64,000 bases of DNA from Haladaptatus sp. DJG-WS-42 (GCF_037198285.1 NZ_CP147243.1:868001-932000), one strand, 5' to 3'; positions 1-9,405 are shown, counted from the stretch's first letter. The notes: a model not told the origin generated them from the letters alone. Translations and numbers: made by a program.

Positions 1-151
1 CGTCGGCTGGGTCCGCGTCTTGTGGGTGGTCGAGTTGCTCGCTCGATGCGTCTGCGGTCGAATCTGCGTCAGTGTCGTCGCCTGCGTCGTCCGAGAGGCC
101 GCGTTCGAACCAGTCGTCACCCTTGTCAGTCGGCTGTTCGTCCTCGCTCAC
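1..151 (-). CDS. Partial acidic protein, N-terminal end only
   Basis: A minus-strand reading frame enters the window and starts at a GTG at 151, with GAGGTG six bases upstream as a ribosome site. The visible 50 residues begin VSEDEQPTDKGDDWFERGL and continue as an Asp/Ser/Thr-rich, probably disordered acidic stretch. The composition fits a haloarchaeal cytoplasmic protein. It is divergent from the NAD kinase gene. From memory, KaiC-type ATPases with similar acidic N-termini occur beside NAD kinase in some haloarchaea, but nothing visible here proves that, so no function is assigned. Confidence 0.6.
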   Translation of the reverse strand, partial: MSEDEQPTDKGDDWFERGLSDDAGDDTDADSTADASSEQLDHPQDADPAD

Positions 152-233
152 GAACACCACCTCATGACTGGCCGCTGAGACATACGCTGACCTCGCGCCG
201 ATGCCTGATTAATGTTGCCCGAACGTGGGCAGA

Positions 234-240
234 TTTTTAC
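234..240 (+). promoter_or_regulatory. TATA-like box of nadK
   Basis: TTTTTAC ends 22 nt before the ATG at 263. This fits a leaderless haloarchaeal transcript. The same heptamer lies at the same distance before the gene at 8036. Confidence 0.5.
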
Positions 241-262
241 ACCGCCAGACGAATCGCCACAC

Positions 263-1087
263 ATGAGAGTCGGTATCGTCGGCCAGCGCGGAAATCCACG
301 GGCGGCGTCGCTCACCGACGAGATTCGCGAGAGTCTCCTCGCTGAGGGCGTGGACGTCTGGATTGACGAGGAGATGGCCACAGCCCTCGACATCGAAGGC
401 CACGACATTCCGTCGATGAACGAGTGTGACCTCGTCGTGAGCATCGGCGGTGACGGCACGTTTCTGTTCGCCGCCCGCGGTGCTGAGGCCACCCCCGTCA
501 TGGGCGTGAATCTCGGGGAAGTGGGCTTTCTCAACGCGGTTTCGCCCGAGGAAGCGGTCGAGGCCGTGTCGAAAGAGGTCGCGCACTTCCGCGAGGCGGG
601 CGAGATTCGTACGCGGTCGATTCCACGCTTACAAGCCGAAGGCGACGGCTGGGAACTCCCGCCTGCGCTCAACGAAATCGTCATCCAAGGCGACCAACGC
701 GGCCACGGACAGGGGCTCAGCATCGAAGTCAGAATCGATGGCGCACTGTACTCGGGCGGGCACGCGGACGGCGTGCTCATCGCGACGCCAACGGGTTCGA
801 CGGCGTACAATCTGAGCGAGGGTGGCCCACTTATCCACCCGTCTGTTCCGAGCCTTGTCGTGACCGAGATGTGTGCGACCGAGTCGATGCCGCCGCTCGT
901 CACGGGCGTGGAGAGTGAAATCGTCATCCGCGTTGCAGACGCAGACACCGCCGTCGTCATCAGCGACGGTCGGACGAAAGAGTACGTCACGCCACCTGCG
1001 GAAATTCGGGTGTCGGTAGCAGCTGTGTCGATGCACGTCGCCGGGCCGCCGCTCGATTTCTTCAAAGCCCTTGGCAAACTCGACTGA
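263..1087 (+). CDS. nadK: NAD kinase
   Basis: ATP-dependent NAD kinase that makes NADP in the cytoplasm. The 274-residue protein shows the family hallmarks: GGDGT at residues 62-66 (phosphate binding), the NLGEVGFL segment at about 83-90, and the conserved [15 protein letters not shown] region in the C-terminal beta-sandwich domain. The ATG at 263 was chosen over upstream in-frame starts because MRVGIVGQ begins the Rossmann-like strand directly and a TATA-like TTTTTAC sits 22 nt upstream. Length is normal for archaeal NadK. mptA follows 50 nt downstream on the same strand, so co-transcription is possible. Confidence 0.95.
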   Translation: MRVGIVGQRGNPRAASLTDEIRESLLAEGVDVWIDEEMATALDIEGHDIPSMNECDLVVSIGGDGTFLFAARGAEATPVMGVNLGEVGFLNAVSPEEAVEAVSKEVAHFREAGEIRTRSIPRLQAEGDGWELPPALNEIVIQGDQRGHGQGLSIEVRIDGALYSGGHADGVLIATPTGSTAYNLSEGGPLIHPSVPSLVVTEMCATESMPPLVTGVESEIVIRVADADTAVVISDGRTKEYVTPPAEIRVSVAAVSMHVAGPPLDFFKALGKLD

Positions 1088-1137
1088 GATGTCACCTTTC
1101 GTAACCCATAATCGCGCGCGGGTTCTTACTGCAGGCA

Positions 1138-2067
1138 ATGGCCCATCAACTGCCTGACGTACAGGCGACGAGCCCGGACGTCACCGTCGGGCTGAACCGC
1201 GTTGGCGTCACTGGCGTCGAGAAACTCGTCAAACTCGCTCGGAAAGACAAACGGCCAATCGTTCTCATGGCCGACTTCTCCGTCTTCGTTGACCTCCCGA
1301 GCTGGCGCAAAGGCGCGGATATGTCCCGCAACATGGAGGTGATCGACGAGGTGTTAGAGCAAGCCGTGAGCGAACCGGCCTACCGCGTCGAAGACGTGTG
1401 CGGCGACGCCGCAGAGCGCCTGCTGAAGAAACACGAGTACACGACCCGTGCTGAGGTGCACATGGAGGCCGAGCTGGTCATCCGCGACCACACACCCGCG
1501 AGCGGCTTAGAGACCCAGAGCACCATCGACATCATCGCCTCAGCAGAGGCCACAGAAAAGGGCACCTTCGAAGAAATCGGCGCGCGCGTCGTCGGCATGA
1601 CCGTGTGTCCGTGCTCGCAAGGCATGTCGGAATCGCGCGCCCGCGACACGCTCGAACAGCTTTCGGTGGACGAAGCAACCATCGACGCCTTCCTCGAAAA
1701 AGTCCCCCAACCGGGCCACTCCCAGCGCGGCCACGCGACGCTGACGGTCAAATGCCGCGACGCCCCGAAAGTAGACCTCATGGACATCGTAGAAGTCGCC
1801 CGCGATTCGATGAGTGCGCGCATCTACAACCTCGCAAAGCGCCCGGACGAAGACCACATGACCTACGAGGCACACGCGGACGCGAAGTTCGTCGAAGACT
1901 GCGTGCGAGCGATGGCCGAAGACGTGGTCGAAAAGTTCGACCAACTCCCCGACACCACGGTCGTCACGATGAAACAATCGAACGACGAATCCATCCACCA
2001 GCACAACGCCCACGCAGAACGTGTCGCAGAGATGGGGCAGCTGCGCGGAGAAGTAAACGGCGAGTAA
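1138..2067 (+). CDS. mptA: GTP cyclohydrolase MptA (FolE2/COG1469 family)
   Basis: Metal-dependent GTP cyclohydrolase that converts GTP to 7,8-dihydroneopterin 2',3'-cyclic phosphate. In haloarchaea this feeds both pterin/folate and archaeosine synthesis. The 309-residue protein has the family cysteine segment [12 protein letters not shown] at residues 157-168 and a C-terminal His-rich [11 protein letters not shown] stretch, both characteristic of FolE2-type enzymes. The archaeosine enzyme RaSEA lies far away in this window (62175-63245), so the pathway is not clustered. The ATG at 1138 follows nadK by 50 nt. Confidence 0.93.
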   Translation: MAHQLPDVQATSPDVTVGLNRVGVTGVEKLVKLARKDKRPIVLMADFSVFVDLPSWRKGADMSRNMEVIDEVLEQAVSEPAYRVEDVCGDAAERLLKKHEYTTRAEVHMEAELVIRDHTPASGLETQSTIDIIASAEATEKGTFEEIGARVVGMTVCPCSQGMSESRARDTLEQLSVDEATIDAFLEKVPQPGHSQRGHATLTVKCRDAPKVDLMDIVEVARDSMSARIYNLAKRPDEDHMTYEAHADAKFVEDCVRAMAEDVVEKFDQLPDTTVVTMKQSNDESIHQHNAHAERVAEMGQLRGEVNGE

Positions 2068-2068
2068 G

Positions 2069-2695
2069 TTAGCGAATTTTTGCGACTCTGGCGTCGCCCG
2101 TGGCCGCATCGATGTGGACGTTGAACGTGTCGCCATCGCTTTCTGCCCGAACAATCCACGTACTGCTCTCTTGGTAGGGCGTTTCAGGAACCGCAGTGAG
2201 TGCGCGTCCTTCTCGTTCGAGGGCGTCTCGCGCCACCTCGATGGCTTCGTCGTCGGTGGTTACAGCCTTGTCCGGTCGCATGAGTTTGACCGTCAACACA
2301 GGCGTGTTTCCGGTGCGGATGACGCGCTCGGTCACGCTGCCGAGGAGATAGCGGTCGAAGCCACGCCGTCCGTGTGTCCCCATAACGATGAGATCGGCGT
2401 CGATTTTGGCTGCGTAGTCGAGAATTTCTGCGTGTGGCGTCCCGTGGAGCACGGTTTCCGTCACCGCCACGTCTCGCTCCGCCGCAAGTGCGGCGACGCG
2501 CTCGGTCGCAGCTGTCGCTTCGTCTTCGAGCGACGAGAGGACCTGTTCTAAATTTCTGGCGGGAATGTCCGCATCGTCTACGACGAAGCAGGTGTAGAGT
2601 TCCCCACCGCTGAGAACCGCAAGGTCGAGGGCGTATTCGACAACCCGAGACGTGCGTGGGCTGCCGTCTGTGGGAACGAGAATTCGGTCGTACAT
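2069..2695 (-). CDS. UspA-family universal stress protein with C-terminal extension
   Basis: Cytoplasmic nucleotide-binding stress protein. Residues 1-140 form a complete Usp domain: it starts MYDRILVPTDGS, and the ATP-binding loop is GTHGRRGFDRYLLGSVTERV. A further 65-70 residues follow (208 in total; single Usp domains are about 140-150) that read like a small PepSY/YpeB-like fold, with the segment ESSTWIVRAESDGDTFNVHIDAATGDARV. The gene is convergent with mptA and separated from it by 1 nt. The extension's assignment is my inference. Confidence 0.88.
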   Translation of the reverse strand: MYDRILVPTDGSPRTSRVVEYALDLAVLSGGELYTCFVVDDADIPARNLEQVLSSLEDEATAATERVAALAAERDVAVTETVLHGTPHAEILDYAAKIDADLIVMGTHGRRGFDRYLLGSVTERVIRTGNTPVLTVKLMRPDKAVTTDDEAIEVARDALEREGRALTAVPETPYQESSTWIVRAESDGDTFNVHIDAATGDARVAKIR

Positions 2696-2857
2696 ATCAA
2701 TTACAGAGATGCAAGCAGCGGATAAAAGACGAAGCGGCGATTCTCAGACCGTAAGAATCCGAGTGAACAGTTACGTCCTTTGACGGAGACTATCTACATA
2801 GTTGTCATTCGGTGGATCGCAAACGCGAGAAAGTCCGGACGACACAAGGGGGAGACA

Positions 2858-3079
2858 ATGACGAAATCACAACCAAAAAAAGGGACGCAAGCCGCGGACG
2901 ACCACGAGCTACTACCGGCAGTCGGTATCGAATTCGAGCTCCAGTCAGTGCTCGTGAAGTACGAACACGCACCAGACGAGCTGACCGTGTTCCCACGTAA
3001 CAGAAGCGAGGTTGACGTGTACACGACGTGGATTACGGCGAGCGAAGGGTCGTTTTGCGACCTCGGCGAGATGTGCTAA
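2858..3079 (+). CDS. Small conserved haloarchaeal protein (DUF7511-like)
   Basis: A 73-residue acidic cytoplasmic protein starting at the ATG at 2858, just after a GGGGGAG ribosome site; upstream in-frame codons lack haloarchaeal composition. The C-terminal pattern YEHAPDELTVFPRN...TTWITASEGSFCDLGEM matches, from memory, the DUF7511 family of short haloarchaeal proteins. The function is unknown. It lies alone between the convergent usp and TrmB-type genes. Confidence 0.7.
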   Translation: MTKSQPKKGTQAADDHELLPAVGIEFELQSVLVKYEHAPDELTVFPRNRSEVDVYTTWITASEGSFCDLGEMC

Positions 3080-3094
3080 CCGAGCGGGCTCGAA

Positions 3095-3898
3095 TTAAAA
3101 CGAGAGGGGGTGAGCGGCCTCCCACCGGGGGGAAAACTCATTTTTGATGCCGGTCGCAAAGCTCCGGTCTTTTAAGTCTATCATGGCGAAAATTTCTTCG
3201 GTGTCGAGGGGATGGGGAACCTCGATAACGACTTCCGTGCCATCGATAACGTTGAACGTCCCGCTCACGTCGGTGCTCGTCCGCACATCGAAGTCAGGAT
3301 GCGACGAGAGTGTGGCGGCGTAGTGGTCACCAACAGATTCTGGGAGGAGGTCTACCAGTTCAGGGCGCATCAACACCTTGACTGAAACGCCGCGGTCGAG
3401 GGCGTTTTGGAGCTGTTCTGCGACGAGCGCCCCGATTTCGCCGATGTCGAACTGCTGGCTAAGCGTTGACGCGACGATGATGATGGTGTCGTCTGCGGCC
3501 GCGAGTCGTTCGAGAAGCAGGTCAATCGTCTGTGTTGGACCGACTGCTGCGGTCCAGAACGTTTCTTCGACGGGTTCTGCGGCATCGAGTTCGTGGGCGA
3601 GTTCGTCAACGATGTCCTCGTACTGGTCTTTTTTCTGGTCGAGTTCGCGTTTTTTGTCATCGAGGAGGCGGTCGAGCGCGGTCGTCGGTTCGACGGCGAC
3701 GTACTTTTTCGGGCGGCTCGCACTCTGGCTGCGAACGAGGTTGTACGTCTCGATGCTGTTCAGAATGTCGTAGATGCGACCCATCGGCACGTCGCTCGCC
3801 CGCGACAGCTCCTTTGCCGTGGTCGGGCCGGTTTGTAAAAGCGCGCGGTACGCGCGCGATTCGTACTCAGACAGGCCCAAATCTCTCAGACTCGCCAT
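3095..3898 (-). CDS. TrmB-family winged-helix transcriptional regulator
   Basis: DNA-binding regulator of the archaeal TrmB/sugar-sensing type, 267 residues. Residues 1-70 form a winged helix (LGLSEYESRAYRALLQTGPTTAKELSRASDVPMGRIYDIL). A short coiled linker rich in Lys/Glu/Asp follows (about 80-105), then a C-terminal effector domain resembling the phospholipase-D-like TrmB C-terminus. ATG 3898 is preceded by AGGTG; a GTG six bases further upstream is an alternative. TTTATAG about 33 nt upstream on the minus strand serves as TATA box. The target genes are not evident, although the DUF255 gene follows upstream in the same orientation. Confidence 0.88.
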   Translation of the reverse strand: MASLRDLGLSEYESRAYRALLQTGPTTAKELSRASDVPMGRIYDILNSIETYNLVRSQSASRPKKYVAVEPTTALDRLLDDKKRELDQKKDQYEDIVDELAHELDAAEPVEETFWTAAVGPTQTIDLLLERLAAADDTIIIVASTLSQQFDIGEIGALVAEQLQNALDRGVSVKVLMRPELVDLLPESVGDHYAATLSSHPDFDVRTSTDVSGTFNVIDGTEVVIEVPHPLDTEEIFAMIDLKDRSFATGIKNEFSPRWEAAHPLSF

Positions 3899-3942
3899 AT
3901 ACACCTTGTTTTGGCGGGAGGGGCTATAAACGAAGGGGCAGT

Positions 3943-5574
3943 TTACTCGAGGTTATTTTGGTCGGTCGTCGTCACGGTGGCTAGCAACTCATCGGGGGTT
4001 TCGACGGTGTGCGTCTCGCCGTCGATGGTGACGCGAGCTGTTCCCGAGGAACCGTCGCTCTCGGGGATAACGACCTTTTCGTGGTCGGGCAACTGGAGTG
4101 CTGCGCGGTGCAGCGGCGAGCCAACATCCCCGACAAAAACGGTGAGCGGCGTGTCGGTGAGTCGGGCGGCTGTCGTCGCGTAGCCCGCGACTTGGACGCT
4201 CATTCGGTCTGCTGCGCCCGCGAACGCTTCGATGGTTTCCCGAGCGACGGTTCGGTAAGTGTCGTCGCCGGTGAGTAGTGCGAGGTCGAGGAGCGCGTCT
4301 GCGAACTCGGCGTTTGCGTCGAGTGGGCGAAGCGGGAGCGAGAGCAGGCCGAGTCCGTCCGTTGGCCCGTCTACGAACGAGGTGCCGTCGCGGCGGTGTT
4401 CGATGGTGTAGTCTGCAACGGCGCAGGCGAGCGATTCGTACTCGCCAAGCACCTGCATCGCCGTGGTGAGTGCGTCGAGGACGCGGGCTTGGTCCGCGAG
4501 CAGGCCAATCTCGCTTGCTTCGCCGTTGAAGTGGGCGACAGCGCCGTCTTCTGCGATAAGGGTGTCGTCGAGATAGCGAAGTGCGCGTTCGGCGAACGCC
4601 CTCGACTGCTCGTGGCCCGTCGCGGCATAGAGCGTGAGCAGAGCGTCGATGGCGAGGCCGTTCCAGTCGGCGAACGCCGTCTCATCAACCTGCGGTTGGT
4701 CGGCTTCGGCGCGTTCATCGATGGGGAGGCCGTAGTACTCGTCGTCCGGGCGTTGGCTTCCGGCGAAGGCCTCGCCGTTCCAGAGCGTCGTCATGAGGAA
4801 CTCAGCCGAGTTCTCGGCCGTCTCTTTGTACTCCTCGTGACCGGTGTAGCGGTAGGCGGTAGCGAAGGTACGGACGAGCGCGGCGTTCACATCAAGCACT
4901 TTCTCGCGGTGAGGGGTGCTCCAGTCTGCGTTCTCTGCGAAGCGGAAGAAGCCGCCGTCGAAGTCATCGTAGAGGTGTGACTGGATGGCGTCCAGCGTGC
5001 GGATGGCCTGCTGTTGTTCGCGCTTTAAGGCGAACTCGATGGTGCGCGCGAGCGGGAACTTCGGGGCCTCGCCCCAGCCGCCGTGTTCGGTGTCGAACTC
5101 GCCTGCGAGTTGGGCGAACAGTTCGCCTTCGATGGTGGGCGAAAGCGGCGCCTGTGGCGTCTCTGCGTCCCGCAGCGCGCGGGGGACGCGACCGGCCGAT
5201 GTACCTTTGCTGTCCCACGCACGGCGCACGCTGTCGAGCACCTGGCGCATGCCGCCTTGGGCGAGGAATCCGGCTCCAGAAATGAGTTCGCCCTCCGGGG
5301 TGAGGAACACGGTCGACGGAAAGCCACCCATGTTGTAACGGTCGCGGATGCGCGGCTGGCGGTCTACGTCCACGCGCATCGGCACAAAGCCGTCGTTCAG
5401 GTGGGCGGCGATGCGCGGCTCTGCGTACGTCGCTGCGTCCATCTCGTGACACCAGTCACACCACGTGGCAGAAAGCGCGAGCAGGAGGGGCTTTTTTTCC
5501 TCCTGTGCTTCCGCAAAAGCGTCCGCGCCCCACTCGCGCCACTCGACCAGCGTCTCGACTGCAGGGTCGTCCAT
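3943..5574 (-). CDS. DUF255 thioredoxin-like / (alpha/alpha)6-barrel protein (YyaL/SPATA20 family)
   Basis: The 543-residue protein pairs an N-terminal thioredoxin-fold domain with CxxC motif WCDWC near residues 38-42 and the family GGFPSTVFLTPEG segment, followed by a long helical six-hairpin-barrel region like GlcNAc 2-epimerase/cellobiose epimerase folds. Homologues are widespread (bacterial YyaL, human SPATA20), but no reaction is firmly established. Somewhat shorter than bacterial relatives (about 600-700). It has no signal peptide, so it is cytoplasmic. Confidence 0.88.
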   Translation of the reverse strand: MDDPAVETLVEWREWGADAFAEAQEEKKPLLLALSATWCDWCHEMDAATYAEPRIAAHLNDGFVPMRVDVDRQPRIRDRYNMGGFPSTVFLTPEGELISGAGFLAQGGMRQVLDSVRRAWDSKGTSAGRVPRALRDAETPQAPLSPTIEGELFAQLAGEFDTEHGGWGEAPKFPLARTIEFALKREQQQAIRTLDAIQSHLYDDFDGGFFRFAENADWSTPHREKVLDVNAALVRTFATAYRYTGHEEYKETAENSAEFLMTTLWNGEAFAGSQRPDDEYYGLPIDERAEADQPQVDETAFADWNGLAIDALLTLYAATGHEQSRAFAERALRYLDDTLIAEDGAVAHFNGEASEIGLLADQARVLDALTTAMQVLGEYESLACAVADYTIEHRRDGTSFVDGPTDGLGLLSLPLRPLDANAEFADALLDLALLTGDDTYRTVARETIEAFAGAADRMSVQVAGYATTAARLTDTPLTVFVGDVGSPLHRAALQLPDHEKVVIPESDGSSGTARVTIDGETHTVETPDELLATVTTTDQNNLE

Positions 5575-5650
5575 GCGCGGGCTTTAGAAAGGGGTGGGCA
5601 AAGGGGTTCTCATCCGCAAGTATTTCACGCTGCCACCGTTATGCCAACCC

Positions 5651-6181
5651 ATGTTGCTGCGGATTGCAGCCGTCTTGCTGTTGATTCCCGTGCTCGACGC
5701 GATGCTACTGGTGGTTCTCGCCGGAGAAATCGGTGGCGTCGCAACCGTCGCGCTCGTCGTCCTCACCGCGCTCATCGGCATGCTCCTCGTGCGCGCCGAG
5801 GGCCGCCACACGCTCAGAAAGATTACGACGAAACTCGAACGCGGCGAGCCGCCGACGAACGAACTCTTAGACGGCGGCCTCCTGCTCGTCGCGGGTGCGC
5901 TGTTGCTCACCCCCGGCGTCGTCACCGACCTCGTGGGCTTCATCTTCATCGTCCCGATTACGCGCATCCCGATTCGAATGGCCGTCAAACGCTGGTTCGT
6001 GACGCCCTACATCGACAAGCGCATGGACGGGTTCGTCACCGGAAACGTCTACACCGCTGGCTTCCCGAACCAAGACGACTTCGACGACACCGGCGACGAC
6101 ACCGTGGACGTAGACGGCTTCACGGTAGAGCGCGACGACGACGATGACCGGCGCTCCACGGGAAGTCACGACGCCCCATAG
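5651..6181 (+). CDS. fxsA: FxsA-family membrane protein
   Basis: A 176-residue inner-membrane protein. The N-terminal 110 residues carry three to four hydrophobic segments with the family hallmark LLDGGLLLVAGALLLTPGVVTDLVGF. The tail is Asp-rich and haloarchaea-specific, ending in a run of acidic residues. ATG 5651 begins the first membrane helix; upstream in-frame codons are not plausible. Escherichia coli FxsA is known for reducing F exclusion of phage T7, but its molecular role is unclear. Confidence 0.85.
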   Translation: MLLRIAAVLLLIPVLDAMLLVVLAGEIGGVATVALVVLTALIGMLLVRAEGRHTLRKITTKLERGEPPTNELLDGGLLLVAGALLLTPGVVTDLVGFIFIVPITRIPIRMAVKRWFVTPYIDKRMDGFVTGNVYTAGFPNQDDFDDTGDDTVDVDGFTVERDDDDDRRSTGSHDAP

Positions 6182-6239
6182 TACTGGCAAAAAGAAACGC
6201 TTAAACACAACACCGCGCAACGATAAAATGCGCCAACCT

Positions 6240-6313
6240 GGGCCAATAGCTCAGTCAGGTTGAGCGCTCGGCTGATAACCGGGAGGTCCGCGGTTCAAAT
6301 CCGCGTTGGCCCA
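6240..6313 (+). tRNA. tRNA-Ile (anticodon GAT)
   Basis: The 74-nt cloverleaf is complete. The acceptor GGGCCAA pairs with TTGGCCC, the D arm is GCTC/GAGC, and the anticodon arm CTCGG/CCGGG holds the loop CTGATAA, giving GAT. The T arm CGCGG/CCGCG carries TTCAAAT. The discriminator is A and no CCA is encoded. No intron is visible. Confidence 0.97.
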
Positions 6314-6453
6314 CTACGGGCGACAATCGTCGCCATGGTGGTTGGGCCGCAAACTCCCCAGCCACCTAACTTTCGGATACTATACTCCTGAGCATCGCAG
6401 CTGCTTCTTACGACCTGATTTAACCATCTGCCAGCCGTAGCTTTCTGTGACAC

Positions 6454-6774
6454 ATGCCAATCGTGAAAGCCGGAGACGCGAGGGCCGAATCGTTCCGGGG
6501 AACCAACTTTGAAGTGCTCGCCGTTGGTGAGAACTCGATGGTCACGAAGATGCACTTCGAGAAGGGGACGGACGTGCCGACCCACAGCCACGAAAGCGAG
6601 CAAAGCGGCTACGTGGTTTCTGGAACATATCGGCTCACGTTCGGCGAGTACGACGAGGTGCTCGAAGCCGGTGATAGCTACTCGATTCCCGGCAATGTCG
6701 AACACACCTACGAGGTGCTCGAATCGGGCATCGTCATCGACGTGTTCTCGCCGCCCCGCGAAGACTACGTCTGA
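6454..6774 (+). CDS. Cupin-domain protein
   Basis: A 106-residue single-domain beta-barrel. The first cupin motif is visible as PTHSHESEQSGYVVSGTYRLTFG and the second as PGNVEHTYEVLESG, so His/His/Glu and His metal ligands are all present. It is small and cytoplasmic. The substrate cannot be told from sequence. It stands alone downstream of tRNA-Ile. Confidence 0.88.
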   Translation: MPIVKAGDARAESFRGTNFEVLAVGENSMVTKMHFEKGTDVPTHSHESEQSGYVVSGTYRLTFGEYDEVLEAGDSYSIPGNVEHTYEVLESGIVIDVFSPPREDYV

Positions 6775-6812
6775 CCAAAACCTACGAATACCAACCGGTC
6801 TTACAATCAAAT

Positions 6813-7010
6813 ATGGCTTCAGGAACGTTTGGCTGGGTGGTCTGGGCGCTGTTTCTCGTTATCTCTGTTTTGTTCATCTGGGAGGATGCGGTCATCTGGG
6901 TGCGGCAGGGCATCGTCCCCGGCATCGAATTTTTCCTCGTCGGCCTCGTGACCCTCGGGCTGGTGTTCGTGTTGCTCCGCGAGATGCCTCGACCCGTGAA
7001 ACGCCGGTAG
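6813..7010 (+). CDS. Small two-helix membrane protein
   Basis: A 65-residue protein with two predicted membrane helices (about residues 6-26 and 34-55) and a positively charged tail REMPRPVKRR, which suggests a cytoplasmic C-terminus. I do not recognise the family. It lies 38 nt downstream of the cupin gene and 40 nt upstream of a Usp gene, all in the same direction. Confidence 0.7.
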   Translation: MASGTFGWVVWALFLVISVLFIWEDAVIWVRQGIVPGIEFFLVGLVTLGLVFVLLREMPRPVKRR

Positions 7011-7050
7011 GCTGGGCGACGGCTATAGTGGTCGACGTCGTACATGACGT

Positions 7051-7488
7051 ATGGCAATCACCTCGATTCTCGTCCCGACCGACGGCTCGCCCATGGCAGA
7101 GCGGGCGCTTCGCCACGCCGTCGAAGAGTATCCCGACGCGACCATCACCGTGTTTCACGCCCTCGATTTCCGCGGGAGCGACGACTACCCCGGCGGCTGG
7201 GGTGAAGCCCCCGGCACGTGGGAGGAGTGGTTAGACCACGCCCGCGAGGAGACCGCGTCGCTGTTCGAGCAGGCGAAGGCGGTTGCCGCTGAGTACGACC
7301 ACGACATCGAGACGGATTCGACGGTCGGACAGACGACCCGCGCGATTCTCGACTACGTCGAAACCCACGACTTCGACCTCGTAGTGATGGGTAGTCACGG
7401 CCGCACCGGAATGTCGCGCATCCTCATCGGAAGCGTCGCAGAGACCGTCACGCGGCGGTCGCCAACGCCCGTGGTGGTCGTCCGATGA
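7051..7488 (+). CDS. UspA-family universal stress protein
   Basis: A 145-residue single Usp domain. It starts MAITSILVPTDGSPMAERAL and carries the nucleotide-binding signature GSHGRTGMSRILIGSVAETVTRRSPTPVVVVR at the C-terminus. Length is typical of ATP-binding Usp proteins. Its stop overlaps the start of the next gene (ATGA), so the two are probably translated together. Confidence 0.94.
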   Translation: MAITSILVPTDGSPMAERALRHAVEEYPDATITVFHALDFRGSDDYPGGWGEAPGTWEEWLDHAREETASLFEQAKAVAAEYDHDIETDSTVGQTTRAILDYVETHDFDLVVMGSHGRTGMSRILIGSVAETVTRRSPTPVVVVR

Positions 7489-7958
7489 CCACGATTTCGG
7501 GGGCGTGGTCGGCGACAGAGATTGAGCGATTCCTCGACGACGCGATCATCCCTATTCGGCTCGCGTGTACCACCCCCGGCGGCAAACTCTGGATGCTCTC
7601 GCTCTGGTTTCGATACGACGAGGGGAGTTTCTGGTGTGCGACAGGGCGGGATGCCGACGTGGTGGGCTACCTCAACTCGTCTCCTGAGGTGACCTTCGAG
7701 GTGTCCACGAACGACCCACCCTATCGCGGTGTGCGCGGGCGGGGCGTGGCGTCGATTACGCCGGATACAGAAAAATCGCTGCTGACTGCCCTCTTAGTGC
7801 GGTATCTCGGCGGCACTGAGTCGTCGCTCGCCCAGCAGTTGCGCAGCGCAGGCCGCGAAGAAGTGCGCATCGAAATCGTCCCGGAGAAGCTCTACTCGTG
7901 GGATTTCAGCGAGCGTATGGCCGATGCAGTAACCCCACAACAAGAAAAGTCGACGTGA
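7485..7958 (+). CDS. Pyridoxamine-5'-phosphate-oxidase-like flavin-binding protein
   Basis: A 157-residue protein with a split-barrel pattern: IPIRLACTTPGGKLWMLSLWFRYDEGSFWCATGRDADVV, then VSTNDPPYRGVRGRGVASI. This is the usual layout of small PNPOx/heme-utilisation flavoproteins of haloarchaea, a diverse group. The exact reaction is unknown. It overlaps the upstream Usp gene by 4 nt (ATGA). Confidence 0.75.
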   Translation: MTTISGAWSATEIERFLDDAIIPIRLACTTPGGKLWMLSLWFRYDEGSFWCATGRDADVVGYLNSSPEVTFEVSTNDPPYRGVRGRGVASITPDTEKSLLTALLVRYLGGTESSLAQQLRSAGREEVRIEIVPEKLYSWDFSERMADAVTPQQEKST

Positions 7959-8004
7959 AACCGACCGCACACCGAGTTGGATAGCAAGACGAGTCGGTTA
8001 CCTG

Positions 8005-8011
8005 AGTTTTT
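8005..8011 (+). promoter_or_regulatory. TATA-like box of the CNNM/CorC gene
   Basis: TTTTTAC ends 24 nt before the ATG at 8036, identical in sequence and near-identical in spacing to the nadK box. It implies leaderless transcription. Confidence 0.45.
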
Positions 8012-8035
8012 ACCTGCCCCGGACAAACCTGACCT

Positions 8036-9331
8036 ATGGTCGTCATCACTGCGCTCACGCTCGCTGGCCTCCTCGCAATCGTGGTGTTGGTGCTTGCAAG
8101 CGCATTCTTCTCGTCTGCGGAGATTGCCATCTTTTCGCTCGAAGACCACAAGTTCGAAGTCGAAGGTGGAGAGTCCCCCGGCGACGAGGATACTCGAATA
8201 CACACGCTCAATCGACTGCGTGACAATCCACACCGACTCCTTGTCACGATTCTCGTCGGAAACAACGTCGTCAACATCGCCACCGCGAGCGTGGCGACGG
8301 GACTGTTGGTCACGATGCTCCCCTCCGGGTCTGCCATCACCGTCTCCACCATCCTCGTGAGCTTCGTCGTTCTCGTGTTCGGGGAGATTACGCCGAAGTC
8401 CTACGCCATCGCGAACGCCGAATCGTGGTCACTGCGGGTGTCTCGACCGCTTGCCACGCTGCAAAAACTGCTCTACCCCATCGTCGTCAGCTTTGAACTG
8501 CTGACGAGCGCGATTGCAGCCCTCGTCGGCGGGAGTACGGAGTACGAATCTCCCGCGGTGACGCGAGAAGAAATCACAGCACTCGTCCGGTCTGCTGGTC
8601 GTGCGGGTGTTCTCGACCGCGACGAACAGCAGATGATTCAGCGGATTTTTCGCTTTTCGAGTATCACGGCCCGCGAGGTGATGGTACCGCGTGTCGAGGT
8701 CTTGAGCGTCCCACTCGACACCTCGTGTGCGGACGTCGTTTCGTTCTGTGCGACAGAGCGGGTGACGCGCGTCCCCGTGTATACGGACACCATCGATCAC
8801 ATCACCGGCTACGTAGACCTCCGTGACGTGGTCGGGAACCAGGATGAGAACACCCCGCTTTCCACCTTTGTCAGACCCGTACTGCACGTGTTCGAGGCGC
8901 GAGAAATAGACGAGGTGCTCACCGACCTCCAAGACGAGCGACTGGAGTTGGCCGTCGTCATCGACGAGTTCGGGACGACGGCAGGCTTGCTCACGGCGGA
9001 GGACATCGTCGAAGAAATCGTCGGTGAAATCTTCGACGCAGACGAAGAGCAAGCAATCGCCACCCTTCACCGAGGGTCGGTCACAGCCAGAGGCGACGCG
9101 AAAATCGAAGACGTAAATCGCGCACTCGACGCACACCTCCCGGCCGAAGACGGGTTAGAGACGATTGCCGCGTTCATCTACAACGAATTGGGCAGACCCG
9201 CAGAGTCGGGCGAAGTACTCACCTACGACGGGCTGCGGGTGACTGTTGGGGCGGTCGAAAACAACCGCATCCTCCGCGTCAGAGTCGAACGAGTCACGAC
9301 GGATACGGCGAACACAACGACGCCAGAGTGA
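8036..9331 (+). CDS. CNNM/CorC (hemolysin C) family membrane transporter-like protein
   Basis: A 431-residue membrane protein with a DUF21/CNNM transmembrane domain (about residues 1-180, including the ASAFFSSAEIAIFSLEDHK and LVGNNVVNIATASVATG motifs). A CBS pair follows (about 200-330: ITAREVMVPRVEVLSVPLD, then VIDEFGTTAGLLTAEDIVEEIVGEIFDADEE), then a C-terminal CorC/HlyC domain. Relatives are implicated in Mg2+ export or ion homeostasis. It is monocistronic, followed by a convergent gene. Confidence 0.92.
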   Translation: MVVITALTLAGLLAIVVLVLASAFFSSAEIAIFSLEDHKFEVEGGESPGDEDTRIHTLNRLRDNPHRLLVTILVGNNVVNIATASVATGLLVTMLPSGSAITVSTILVSFVVLVFGEITPKSYAIANAESWSLRVSRPLATLQKLLYPIVVSFELLTSAIAALVGGSTEYESPAVTREEITALVRSAGRAGVLDRDEQQMIQRIFRFSSITAREVMVPRVEVLSVPLDTSCADVVSFCATERVTRVPVYTDTIDHITGYVDLRDVVGNQDENTPLSTFVRPVLHVFEAREIDEVLTDLQDERLELAVVIDEFGTTAGLLTAEDIVEEIVGEIFDADEEQAIATLHRGSVTARGDAKIEDVNRALDAHLPAEDGLETIAAFIYNELGRPAESGEVLTYDGLRVTVGAVENNRILRVRVERVTTDTANTTTPE

Positions 9332-9405
9332 CTCAGGGTGAGAGTACGGGCAAGCGCACAGGCTCCGCCAGCTGTGCGAACACAACCGGGATGAATGCTG
9401 CAGAA

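Noticed and set aside
5083-6147. A 354-codon plus-strand frame spanning the DUF255 and fxsA genes
   Set aside because: It crosses two well-supported genes and becomes an Arg/His-only sequence in its second half.
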